A stretch of DNA of 64,000 nt from Roseateles oligotrophus (GTDB lineage Bacteria > Pseudomonadota > Gammaproteobacteria > Burkholderiales > Burkholderiaceae_C), in the NCBI RefSeq assembly GCF_014204525.1, contig NZ_JACHLP010000002.1:372001-436000 (forward strand). The letters are read 5' to 3'. Below are positions 1 to 6,889 of the stretch, piece after piece. The position numbers and the translations under genes were made by a program. The notes below the pieces were generated by a model that was not told the origin of the DNA, searched no databases, and saw only the letters and a program-made list of their open reading frames with translations. How positions within the stretch are numbered: the stretch's first letter is position 1; each line of letters opens with the position of its first letter.

Positions 1-265
1 GGTGCAGGGCGCACAGCTCCCACAGCGGCCGCGGCCGGCGGTTCAGCCAGCCCAGCCAGGGCCAAACGCCCAGGCCCAGCAGCATGGGCGGCCACAGGCT
101 CAGGCTGGCCTGGTACATGGCCTCCCAGAACTGCCACAGGCCGGGCTGGAACTCGGTGACCCCCAGCACAAAAAGCAGCCAGGTGAGCAGGCAGCCACCG
201 GCATAGGCCAGCCAGAGCTGTCGATTGCGCTGAGTTGCTGCGGTAGAGGTGGACATGGGCTGCAT
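1..265 (-). CDS. Membrane protein, N-terminal part (cut by window edge)
   Basis: Reading the minus strand from an ATG at 265 gives an 88-codon open frame that runs off the left edge. After a polar start (MQPMSTSTAATQRNRQ) there are two hydrophobic stretches, LAYAGGCLLTWLLFVLGV and, further on, LWPPMLLGLGVWPWLGWL, each long enough for a membrane helix. A second in-frame ATG at 256 is an equally possible start; neither has a clear ribosome binding site. The layout resembles the membrane head of LytS-type histidine kinases, but no kinase motif is visible in the part present, so I only call it a membrane protein. It is divergent from ssb. Confidence 0.55.
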   Translation of the reverse strand, partial: MQPMSTSTAATQRNRQLWLAYAGGCLLTWLLFVLGVTEFQPGLWQFWEAMYQASLSLWPPMLLGLGVWPWLGWLNRRPRPLWELCALH

Positions 266-384
266 CTTAGGCAGGGTGGATGGGGCCTCGGGCGGTGGCG
301 GGATCAAGTGCGGTATTTGGGGCATCATTTGCGGCCGACCCAGGCTCCTAGGGTTGCCGCCAGTCCGCCGGGAGCGCCGGGCGG

Positions 385-390
385 CATAAT
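385..390 (+). promoter_or_regulatory. Possible -10 box upstream of ssb
   Basis: CATAAT lies 46 bases upstream of the ssb start in an otherwise GC-rich leader. No good -35 hexamer sits at the usual distance, so this is a weak call. Confidence 0.25.
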
Positions 391-435
391 CCTGCCTTTG
401 GTTTTCTTTCTCTCTCTCGCTACGCGGAGCGCACT

Positions 436-1008
436 ATGGCCTCGGTCAACAAAGTCATTCTCATCGGTAATCTGGGGCGCGACCCCGAGCTGCGCTACAA
501 CCCCAGCGGCGTGGCCTTTTGCACCATCAGCCTGGCCACCACCCGCAACTGGAAGAACCGCGAGTCTGGCGAGCGCCAGGAAGAGACCGAATGGCACCGC
601 GTCGTCTTCAACGACAAGCTGGCCGAGATCGTCGGCCAATACTGCAAAAAGGGCCGCCCCATCTACGTCGAAGGCCGCCTGCGCACCCGCAAATGGCAGG
701 ACAAGGAAGGCCGCGACACCTACACCACCGAAATCATCGCCGACCAGATGCAACTGCTGGGCAGCCGTGACGGTGGCGACGAAGGCGGCGGCGGTGGCGG
801 CGGCAGCTACGGCGGTGGCCGCAGCGCTGGTGGCGCCTCTGCTGGTGGCGGCGGCTACGGCGGTGGCGACGACTACGGCGACCAGCAACCCGCGGCCCGT
901 GCACCGGCCCGCCCCCCCGCACCGCGCGCCCCGGCGCCCCGTGCCCCCGCCCCGGCTCCGCGTGCGGCCACGGGGTTTGATGATATGGATGACGATATTC
1001 CGTTCTGA
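436..1008 (+). CDS. ssb: Single-stranded DNA-binding protein
   Basis: SSB coats single-stranded DNA at forks and repair sites and recruits partners through its C-terminal tip. The 190-residue product starts [18 protein letters not shown] and carries a complete N-terminal OB fold (about residues 1-112, including [13 protein letters not shown] and [15 protein letters not shown]). A long Gly-rich then Pro/Ala-rich linker follows (about 113-178), and the protein ends in the acidic tip DDMDDDIPF, the conserved partner-binding peptide. Length and architecture are typical of betaproteobacterial SSB. It is transcribed alone and closed by a strong hairpin at 1033-1067. Confidence 0.97.
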   Translation: MASVNKVILIGNLGRDPELRYNPSGVAFCTISLATTRNWKNRESGERQEETEWHRVVFNDKLAEIVGQYCKKGRPIYVEGRLRTRKWQDKEGRDTYTTEIIADQMQLLGSRDGGDEGGGGGGGSYGGGRSAGGASAGGGGYGGGDDYGDQQPAARAPARPPAPRAPAPRAPAPAPRAATGFDDMDDDIPF

Positions 1009-1032
1009 CGCGGACTTTTTCCTGCCGTCAAC

Positions 1033-1067
1033 AAAAGCCCTCGGTGCTTGGCACTTGGGGCTTTTTT
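1033..1067 (+). terminator. Rho-independent terminator of ssb
   Basis: AAAAGCCC (1033-1040) pairs with GGGGCTTTT (from 1057), with an inner GTGC/GCAC pairing and a T run ending at 1067. It lies 25 bases after the ssb stop. Confidence 0.8.
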
Positions 1068-1129
1068 CTTGTTGAGCTTGGGCTTGGCGGCTGTGGGTGG
1101 GGTTGAATGGCAGGCGGGGCTTGATGGAT

Positions 1130-1422
1130 GTCTGCTTCGGGCTGGTTGCTGTTTTCATTTCGACCGGATAGTCGTCCGCTACCGGCCAGGAGCCGCCCTT
1201 GGCCATTGTCCGCTTGCTGGTAGTCGCGAGCTGGTCTCGCTTCAGCCCAAGCATGTCGCTGGCACGGAAAGCGGTGTTGCACTCCAGCGTGAACAGCGCT
1301 CACGCGCGCCGATTCTGCTGAAACCATGCCTTCACATCCTGGACCTTGCTGTACTCCTTAATCGGAGTAGTGACGGTCCACTTGCCTTTGTGGGCTGGCG
1401 TGTGCCCAAGTCGAAATGGCAT
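1130..1422 (-). pseudogene. Decayed tyrosine recombinase (phage integrase) fragment
   Basis: On the minus strand one frame from an ATG at 1422 reads KWTVTTPIKEYSKVQDVKAW, hits a TGA at 1300-1302, then continues in the same frame as ALFTLECNTAFRASDMLGL KRDQL. The second part strongly resembles the segment of integrase catalytic domains that carries the catalytic Arg (typical pattern ALFxLgxNTaFRASDLLxL), and the first part fits the stretch just before it. The stop codon, and the absence of any downstream HxxR or Tyr motif before the ssb terminator, show that the gene is interrupted and truncated. It lies at the edge of the AT-rich island, facing ssb, and is probably a relic of the element that brought the island in. 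Family assignment is by motif recognition. Confidence 0.6.
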
Positions 1423-1531
1423 GGATGCAGAGAGTAAACATCCATGCCGTCTTCAATCTCAATACTTAACTGGCTAAAAGCCTGTTTAGCCTTGACATCC
1501 TCCAGACAGAAGATGACAAGGCATTCATGAA
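1423..1531. other. Gene-free strip with hairpin between integrase relic and STAND gene
   Basis: AT-rich strip downstream of the large minus-strand gene. It contains a 7-bp stem (GGCTAAA 1472-1478 / TTTAGCC 1485-1491) that may end its transcript, although no U run follows on that strand. One minus-strand frame stays open right through it (see the frameshift finding). Confidence 0.4.
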
Positions 1532-4500
1532 TTAATAGCCCCTCGTAAGCCGCTTTTTTTCCAGGTTGCTGATAAAGCGGCCCTTCGCATTTACTTTTTC
1601 ACGATTGCTCTTCGTGGACGCCATAAGACTTACAACCTCGCCCAACATCGACTTTATACGGTCAACCTCATTTGCCCTAAGCCGACCCAACATGTAGATT
1701 TCAAAGAGCTTAGTGAATATCAGCTCGCAAACATAGCGATCCTTCTGGAATTGCTTTAGCAAGCTATCAACTCGGTCAATCCAATTAGGCAACCGCAAAT
1801 CAACCATGAGAAACACATCCATTACTCTCTGAATGGCGAACTTGGTTGTCTTACGATGTTCTTCTACGACTAATTGCAGCTTCGACGTGCCGATAGATTC
1901 GAGCGCCACCGAGAAAATTACATTAGGAAGAAGTAGCTTCCTCAAATATCTCGCCATCGCCGGATTGTCCGCAGGCAACATGCCTTCTAACAACTCCAAG
2001 ATTGGATCACTCTCTGCAGTTCCAAAAGAACTGCCTGTTTCCGTATCTTCCTCAATAGAGGACATGAGCCCAATCAATATCTGACACCAGCCCTCAGTTA
2101 GATCGTTATAGCTCGCTGCCTTCAACTTGACATCCCCAACCAGTTCCGAGTTTCTGAGGATAGAAGACCCGATCCGAAGAGCTTCTAAGTATTGGCGGCT
2201 GGGCGGCGTGCTGTTGAAATCCTTCCGAGCTGGTCCTCGCGCCATCACCTTACGTTGGCTTTTTTCGTCTAGCGCGTCGAGCATCGCGTGGCGCTGCTCT
2301 GCAGTGGGCCGTTCTTGCGCGGCCGCCTTTAAGCGGCCTGCCTCGGTGTTTGATAGCGCTCTCCCCTTACTTCGGATTCGCTCGAATTCGGTTAGATCGC
2401 CACCTAGGCCGGATTGAGCCCTGAACGCTGACACGATGGCAACGGACTTTGAGAGCACTGCAGTTTGGTCCCGATGTCGGCCCGTGTAATAGTCCAGCTC
2501 CTCTCCGAACTCGAGAAAATGTTCGGGAGAAAGCGCTTTTTCAAGCAGGGCTTGATTTTCATGCAACCGAGTGGAAAGGAAGAATGCCCTGATAGCCTCG
2601 AACATAAACGATACTTCTTCGCCAATCTCCAACAAAATCCCCTTGGCTTTTAGGTCTTCCAAGAAGTAGCCTGAAGTAAACGGCAATCCCTTCGAGGCAA
2701 AGTACGTCCCAGTAAAACGCTCCAATTCGTGCGAGCTTATGTGATTCTGACCAGAATAATGCAAATGCTCGGCAAGGGCAGCCAGATAATGGCGCTTGAT
2801 CGTCGAATCTATCTTTGATCGATCCTTTGTCTCAGACAGCTTCTCCATTACACCGTCGATCAACGCATCAAGTATTTCGGCCTGATTCACAGGAGAAAAG
2901 TGCGTTTGCTTCTCGCGTATCCACAGAAGCGCTGAAATCAGGAAAGGGGATCTGGGAATATTTAGGCGCGACAGCAGCGCCAGCACATCATCGACCTTGT
3001 CGGCGCAATCGTCGCCTGACTCTCCAAACCAATTTTGGGTAAGAAGTCGGGTTTCTTTGCGACCAAAGGGATGAATATAGAATATTTCAACATTATCAGC
3101 GACAACCAAGGGAACACGAGTAGGAGATAGCGAGTACTCCACTTCCTCGCGCATGGTCCAATAAAACCGGCACCGCGAATAAGTAGCACAAAACTCCTTA
3201 ACCGCCTTAAATTGCTTGGCTTTATTCGCAATTAGATTGTCGAAGCACACGCAGAATGCTCCGGCCTTCAGTAGCGCGATTGTTTCACTTTTTCTGTACG
3301 CGTTGCCGGAAAATGAAATTATGGCATCAACCAAACTCGACGCAGTTTCGCCTGCCACATTCAGGTCGATATACGCTCCAAACGCCGGCAAGTCGCCAGA
3401 AAACTCAAGGCACTGCGCACATATGTTTTGCAGCAGCGTTGACTTGCCCATATCACTCGCCCCGATTAGAACGACGTGTCGCTTGAGCTGCAAAACTTCT
3501 TTGAGCGAAACAAATAGACCGCTCTCACCATTTTTGGTATTCGAGCTGAATTTTCGTTGCGAAACCCTGCTAAGCAATGGCTCGACAAAAATTCCTTTGA
3601 GTGTCTTTGGCGCCACATCCGACACGAGGGCAGGCAAAAGGCGACCTTCAAACGACGCTGCGCAGGCGTCAATGAACTCATCCGATGGCATTTGCGGAAC
3701 TGCTTGGCTACTCGAAGCTCGCGTTCGCGTGAACGATGCTTGACCGTTAGGAGCAAAGCGGATAGCAGCGTCAAACTCCTGTCGTCCCTCGTAGTATTCG
3801 CGAGCGGAAATCTCCCATCGGGACTCACGCGGGTAGAAGGTTAAGCTTGAATAGCCGTTAAAGAAATCGCGGCTCTGGTATAGACACCCAGCATTGCTAG
3901 AGAAATACGAATTGGATGTGCCGGTAAGAATTTGCGCGTCCGGCTCGTGATTATGGCCAGAAAAGAGAGCATCGAAATTATTTAGCAACTGCCGCTGAGT
4001 GGACTGCGAGTCCTTAGGAGACAGCCAAACAAGTGGATGATGTACAAGCGCGAACTTGAAATCACTGCCGTCCAAATCAAGCACAACTTCATCCAACTGG
4101 CTGCGCCCAAGCATTAGTTTGCCATAATCACCATCGTTGGGCGCGCCGGTTGCCTTCCACGCCGAATTTAGGAGTGCAATGCCATACTTTACTCCGGCAA
4201 TTTCGACAACCTGCGTTCGAAACAACTTTGATTCGACATTGGGGTCTAGCTTCTTTAGAAGCGCGTTGAAACCTTCAAGCCCAGTGCCCCCATTCATTGA
4301 CTCCACTTCGTCAAAGTATTTCGCAGCATCTTCGTTTGAGCAAATTTGCTTAAGCGCATTTCCAATAATGGATGTTTGCTCTTTCAGATTCACATCATGA
4401 TTACCCGGCACAATCAACAGGCGGCTTGGGTCAAGGTCGCAAGCCTCAATCAAAGGGAGAATAAACTCCGTTTCCAAGGCTTGAGAATTTGAATCTGTAT

Positions 4501-4714
4501 AGTTCCCTTTGGCAATTAGGTCGCCAGTTAGGAATATAAAGTCGTAAGCTCCCGCCTGGGCAATTTGTCGTTTCAGATCAACGAACAGCGCTTTGAGTAC
4601 AACCCTTTGGTCCCTAAGGCTCCCAACATCCAAATGAAGGTCAGAAAGATGCAGTATTCTTATTGCAAGGCTCAAATCAACTCCCAAAATCCCGCAGTTA
4701 GGGCGGTTGTACAT
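1532..4714 (-). CDS. Metallophosphoesterase-STAND/NACHT-like NTPase (probable conflict-system effector)
   Basis: About 1060 residues from the ATG at 4714. Residues about 18-260 form a complete calcineurin-like phosphoesterase with all metal-binding blocks: ILHLSDLHLD (D25, H27), LTGDL (D65), PGNHD (104-107), VHHP (about 225) and SGHNHEP (about 253). A P-loop NTPase follows: Walker A GASDMGKST near residue 421 and a Walker B-like CVCFDNL near 490. The remaining 500 residues are mostly helical, as in the sensor halves of STAND ATPases. In such proteins the sensor detects a trigger and the NTPase oligomerises to switch on the N-terminal effector; here that would be a phosphoesterase of the kind called calcineurin-CE. 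This role is inferred. Start choice is open: a TTG at 4675 has GGGAG five bases upstream, and the frame is open further to 5017. Codon use and GC are clearly lower than in its neighbours, suggesting transfer. The only neighbour on its strand is an integrase relic. Confidence 0.75.
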   Translation of the reverse strand: MYNRPNCGILGVDLSLAIRILHLSDLHLDVGSLRDQRVVLKALFVDLKRQIAQAGAYDFIFLTGDLIAKGNYTDSNSQALETEFILPLIEACDLDPSRLLIVPGNHDVNLKEQTSIIGNALKQICSNEDAAKYFDEVESMNGGTGLEGFNALLKKLDPNVESKLFRTQVVEIAGVKYGIALLNSAWKATGAPNDGDYGKLMLGRSQLDEVVLDLDGSDFKFALVHHPLVWLSPKDSQSTQRQLLNNFDALFSGHNHEPDAQILTGTSNSYFSSNAGCLYQSRDFFNGYSSLTFYPRESRWEISAREYYEGRQEFDAAIRFAPNGQASFTRTRASSSQAVPQMPSDEFIDACAASFEGRLLPALVSDVAPKTLKGIFVEPLLSRVSQRKFSSNTKNGESGLFVSLKEVLQLKRHVVLIGASDMGKSTLLQNICAQCLEFSGDLPAFGAYIDLNVAGETASSLVDAIISFSGNAYRKSETIALLKAGAFCVCFDNLIANKAKQFKAVKEFCATYSRCRFYWTMREEVEYSLSPTRVPLVVADNVEIFYIHPFGRKETRLLTQNWFGESGDDCADKVDDVLALLSRLNIPRSPFLISALLWIREKQTHFSPVNQAEILDALIDGVMEKLSETKDRSKIDSTIKRHYLAALAEHLHYSGQNHISSHELERFTGTYFASKGLPFTSGYFLEDLKAKGILLEIGEEVSFMFEAIRAFFLSTRLHENQALLEKALSPEHFLEFGEELDYYTGRHRDQTAVLSKSVAIVSAFRAQSGLGGDLTEFERIRSKGRALSNTEAGRLKAAAQERPTAEQRHAMLDALDEKSQRKVMARGPARKDFNSTPPSRQYLEALRIGSSILRNSELVGDVKLKAASYNDLTEGWCQILIGLMSSIEEDTETGSSFGTAESDPILELLEGMLPADNPAMARYLRKLLLPNVIFSVALESIGTSKLQLVVEEHRKTTKFAIQRVMDVFLMVDLRLPNWIDRVDSLLKQFQKDRYVCELIFTKLFEIYMLGRLRANEVDRIKSMLGEVVSLMASTKSNREKVNAKGRFISNLEKKRLTRGY

Positions 4715-5339
4715 GTTAGCCGCGAATCTAGAGGGCGCACTGACGTTGTCGCGGGGGGTGCCTCCCAAGCAGTTCCAGCCCAGGCTCACTACCGCCGCAG
4801 ATTCCCGTAATCGACTGTCTACTTGACAGGGGAGCTTACGGTTTGAACTAACGACCGGCCGAGTAAACCGACCCGAATTTCGAGTCGGTCCCTTCGTAAT
4901 GCTACTCGTTCCGGCCCGGCGCTTGGAGGTCAGCTTTACGGCGATGAGGCAGGGGATGTCGAGCGTCGCAGATGGGTCGGGAGCAGCCCACCGGACAAGC
5001 TGCTTGATCGGCAGCAAGCGCTACCAAGCCGCCATCGCCCACATCCTGCGATAGGACCGCGGCAAGACGACCGCGCCAATCACCATCCCACTGCTGCCCT
5101 ATCAAGCGAGCACCGTACCCATGCTCTGAGGTTGAGCCAGTGCTCATACCGCTGCTAACCAGCATTTCGTTGGGTTTCTCTTGCTTGCAGATCCGCGCTC
5201 CGAGAGGACGCGGGCCTTTGTTGTCCGTGTACGCCCAGCGAAAGCACTTCGTTGCCGATACCGTCAACAGTCGGTTCTTGCAGGCCGCAGACCCCATGCC
5301 TGTGCTTCGGGCCTCAAGCGTTCGGAGTACCATCGCGCC
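4715..5339. other. Intergenic region upstream of the STAND gene
   Basis: No intact gene seen. It must hold the promoter of the minus-strand STAND gene and that of the plus-strand toxin-antitoxin pair. Two palindromes stand out: CTGTC-5 nt-GACAG around 4818-4832 and a longer one at 4867-4889. Short open frames occur on both strands but none reads like a protein, so remnants of mobile DNA are possible. Confidence 0.4.
4867..4889. promoter_or_regulatory. Palindrome upstream of the STAND gene, candidate operator
   Basis: ACCGACCCGAA, one central base, then TTCGAGTCGGT: an 11-bp inverted repeat with a single mismatch, about 155 bases upstream of the 4714 start. It could bind a dimeric repressor or form a hairpin. 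No regulator gene is adjacent. Confidence 0.35.
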
Positions 5340-5561
5340 ATGCAAGTAGCTAGCGGCAAAGTCATCGCAGGCAAGGTCGTCGTCGAGGGGTTGTCTCTCG
5401 CCGAAGGCGAGGTGGTCACTGTCGTCAAACAGGACGGCGAGCCGGTTGTACACCTGTCTGCCGAAGAGGAAGCGGAATTGCTGGAGGCGATGGCCGAGGC
5501 TGATCGGGGCGACACGATCTCTGCCGAAGAACTTTTCGCCCGCCTTAGCCGCCCTGGCTAG
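5340..5561 (+). CDS. Antitoxin of a ParD/RHH-like toxin-antitoxin pair
   Basis: A 73-residue protein starting MQVASGKVIAGKVVVEG; GGAG lies about ten bases upstream of the ATG. The first third (GKVIAGKVVVEGLSLAEGEVVTV) is beta-strand rich and the rest is acidic and helical (SAEEEAELLEAMAEADRGD), a common layout for small antitoxins that bind DNA at one end and wrap the toxin with the other. The stop codon is two bases before the GTG of the ParE-like toxin, so the two are translationally coupled. The antitoxin assignment rests mainly on this arrangement. Such pairs usually autoregulate their promoter, which should lie just upstream of 5340. Confidence 0.7.
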   Translation: MQVASGKVIAGKVVVEGLSLAEGEVVTVVKQDGEPVVHLSAEEEAELLEAMAEADRGDTISAEELFARLSRPG

Positions 5562-5563
5562 CC

Positions 5564-5863
5564 GTGGCGCTCCAGCTTCGCATCACCTTCCGAGCGGCGG
5601 CGCAGATTGAGCGAGCCAATCGGTGGTGGTTGGCGAATCGCCTGGCCGCACCGGACGCATTTGTTGATGATCTTCGCGTAGCGTTCCATCTGTTGCTGAG
5701 GCAACCCGGCATTGGCACGAAAGTCGCCAATGCCAGGATTGAAGGGGTTCGCCGCTTGCATCTGGGGCGTGTTCGCTACTACGTCTTCTACCGCGTCAAG
5801 GACGGTGAGCTTGTTGTCCTGTCGGTATGGCATTCGAGTCGCGGCAGCGCACCAGCGCTCTGA
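5564..5863 (+). CDS. RelE/ParE family toxin
   Basis: A 99-residue basic protein starting at a GTG two bases after the antitoxin stop. The N-terminal helix pattern (FRAAAQIERANRWWLANR), the central PGIGTKV and RRLHLGRVRYYVFYRV, and the C-terminal VVLSVWHSSRG follow the ParE/RelE fold; ParE members poison gyrase, RelE members cut mRNA on ribosomes. The sequence looks closer to ParE than to RelE, but the target cannot be decided by eye. The conserved Arg-Tyr-Tyr strand and the terminal WH(S)SR are intact, so it is probably functional. It belongs to the accessory island. Confidence 0.8.
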   Translation: MALQLRITFRAAAQIERANRWWLANRLAAPDAFVDDLRVAFHLLLRQPGIGTKVANARIEGVRRLHLGRVRYYVFYRVKDGELVVLSVWHSSRGSAPAL

Positions 5864-5957
5864 GTTGTGATGATTGCTCTTGGGGCCACGCGTGCAAACA
5901 GCGCCCGGCAAGGTCATCGCAGGCGCCGTGTGATGGCTCACCTGAGGAGCATTCCCA

Positions 5958-6206
5958 ATGAGGCCTGAGCGTGATGAGCATGATCTTGGATTCAGCTGGC
6001 GTGCCAGAAAGAATGGGGTGGTGGAGGTCTTGCATCATGGGCGCCTGGCGGCGACGCTGCGCGGCATGGAGGCCGCCGATTTCCTCGCTGAGCTTGAAGC
6101 CGGAAGCGTGCAGGACGCACAGCAGTTGATGGCCCGCATCACCGGCAATTACAAGCGTGGCAATGAGCGCCAGGCCAGCCAGCATCCTAGGAATCGGCGC
6201 GGATAA
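5958..6206 (+). CDS. Small conserved-looking protein of unknown function
   Basis: An 82-residue product (MRPERDEHDLGFSWRARKNG...) with an alternating strand/helix pattern: GVVEVLHHGRLAATLRG then AADFLAELEAGSVQDAQQLMARITGNYKRGN. The reading is coherent with good codon bias, and it resembles small hypothetical proteins I associate with plasmids and integrative elements. No motif reveals a function. It stands alone between the toxin-antitoxin pair and the secretion operon, with about 90 bases before it. The last dozen residues (QASQHPRNRRG) look like read-through tail. Confidence 0.55.
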   Translation: MRPERDEHDLGFSWRARKNGVVEVLHHGRLAATLRGMEAADFLAELEAGSVQDAQQLMARITGNYKRGNERQASQHPRNRRG

Positions 6207-6389
6207 AGCGCCCAGGCTTTAGCCGTACTGTCATCTGCCCTCGTTACAGTGTCATATTGACTTAGGGGTGGATAGTTCAAGCCCCAATGGCGAGCACTTT
6301 CCCCTGTGCCATAGTCGGTCGCAAGAGTCTCTGGCCTGCGCACCTTGGCGCCAGGGTTTGCACTTAGTTCAGCTGATCAATTGGTCTCC

Positions 6390-6857
6390 ATGGATCTCAT
6401 TCGGAACACTGCCCCTGCCTCTTTGTCTGCACTGACACCGCCTCGCGCCGGCGCCCGCTCGAGCGGCTTCACCTTGCTGGAGTTGCTGGTGGTGATGGTC
6501 ATCATCGGCCTGCTGGCCGGCTATGTGGGCCCGAAGTTTTTCAATCAGATCGGCAAGTCCGAGGTCAAGGCCGCGCGCGCGCAGATCGACGGTTTGCAAA
6601 AAGCACTCGACCAGTACCGCCTCGATGTCGGCCGCTACCCATCGACCGAGCAGGGCCTGGCCGTGCTGGTCGCCAAGCCGGCGGACGAGCCGCGCTGGGC
6701 CGGCCCCTACCTCAGCAAGGCCTTGCCCAAAGACCCCTGGCATAACGACTACCAGTACCGTTCCCCCGGCGAGCATGGCGAATACGATCTGCTGTCCCTG
6801 GGCCGCGATGGCCGGCCGGGCGGCGAGGGTGAAGACGCCGACCTGACCAGCTGGTGA
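6390..6857 (+). CDS. GspG-like major pseudopilin of secretion system X
   Basis: 155 residues. A prepilin leader ending in SSG is followed by FTLLELLVVMVIIGLL, the type III signal and N-terminal helix cut and methylated by prepilin peptidase, with the conserved Glu at +5. The C-terminal domain has the T2SS major pseudopilin signature: YPSTEQGLAVLV, PWHNDYQYRSPGEHGEYDLLSLGRDG. Such proteins polymerise into the pseudopilus that works as a piston or scaffold under the secretin. The ATG at 6390 gives a 26-residue leader, longer than usual; an upstream in-frame start at 6345 is less likely. First gene of a ten-gene overlapping operon; its stop overlaps a possible GTG start of the next gene. Confidence 0.88.
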   Translation: MDLIRNTAPASLSALTPPRAGARSSGFTLLELLVVMVIIGLLAGYVGPKFFNQIGKSEVKAARAQIDGLQKALDQYRLDVGRYPSTEQGLAVLVAKPADEPRWAGPYLSKALPKDPWHNDYQYRSPGEHGEYDLLSLGRDGRPGGEGEDADLTSW

Positions 6858-6889
6858 TCAGCGTCTCGTCCCGTGCCGCGAACGCCGCC

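Noticed and set aside
2-1075. Plus-strand open frame across the left edge and ssb
   Set aside because: It overlaps ssb in another frame and reads as Pro/Arg/Ala-rich nonsense; the minus-strand membrane protein and ssb explain the region.
5145-5325. Possible integron attC site before the toxin-antitoxin genes
   Set aside because: CTAACCAGCATTTCGTTGGG and CTCAAGCGTTCGG vaguely resemble attC half-sites, but the two halves are not complementary and no second site or integron integrase is present.
4902-5453. 183-codon minus-strand frame upstream of the STAND gene
   Set aside because: It overlaps the antitoxin antisense, has poor codon bias and no recognisable segment.
6257-6279. TTGACT as -35 of the secretion operon
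   Set aside because: No acceptable -10 hexamer lies at 16-18 bases; the promoter cannot be placed by eye.
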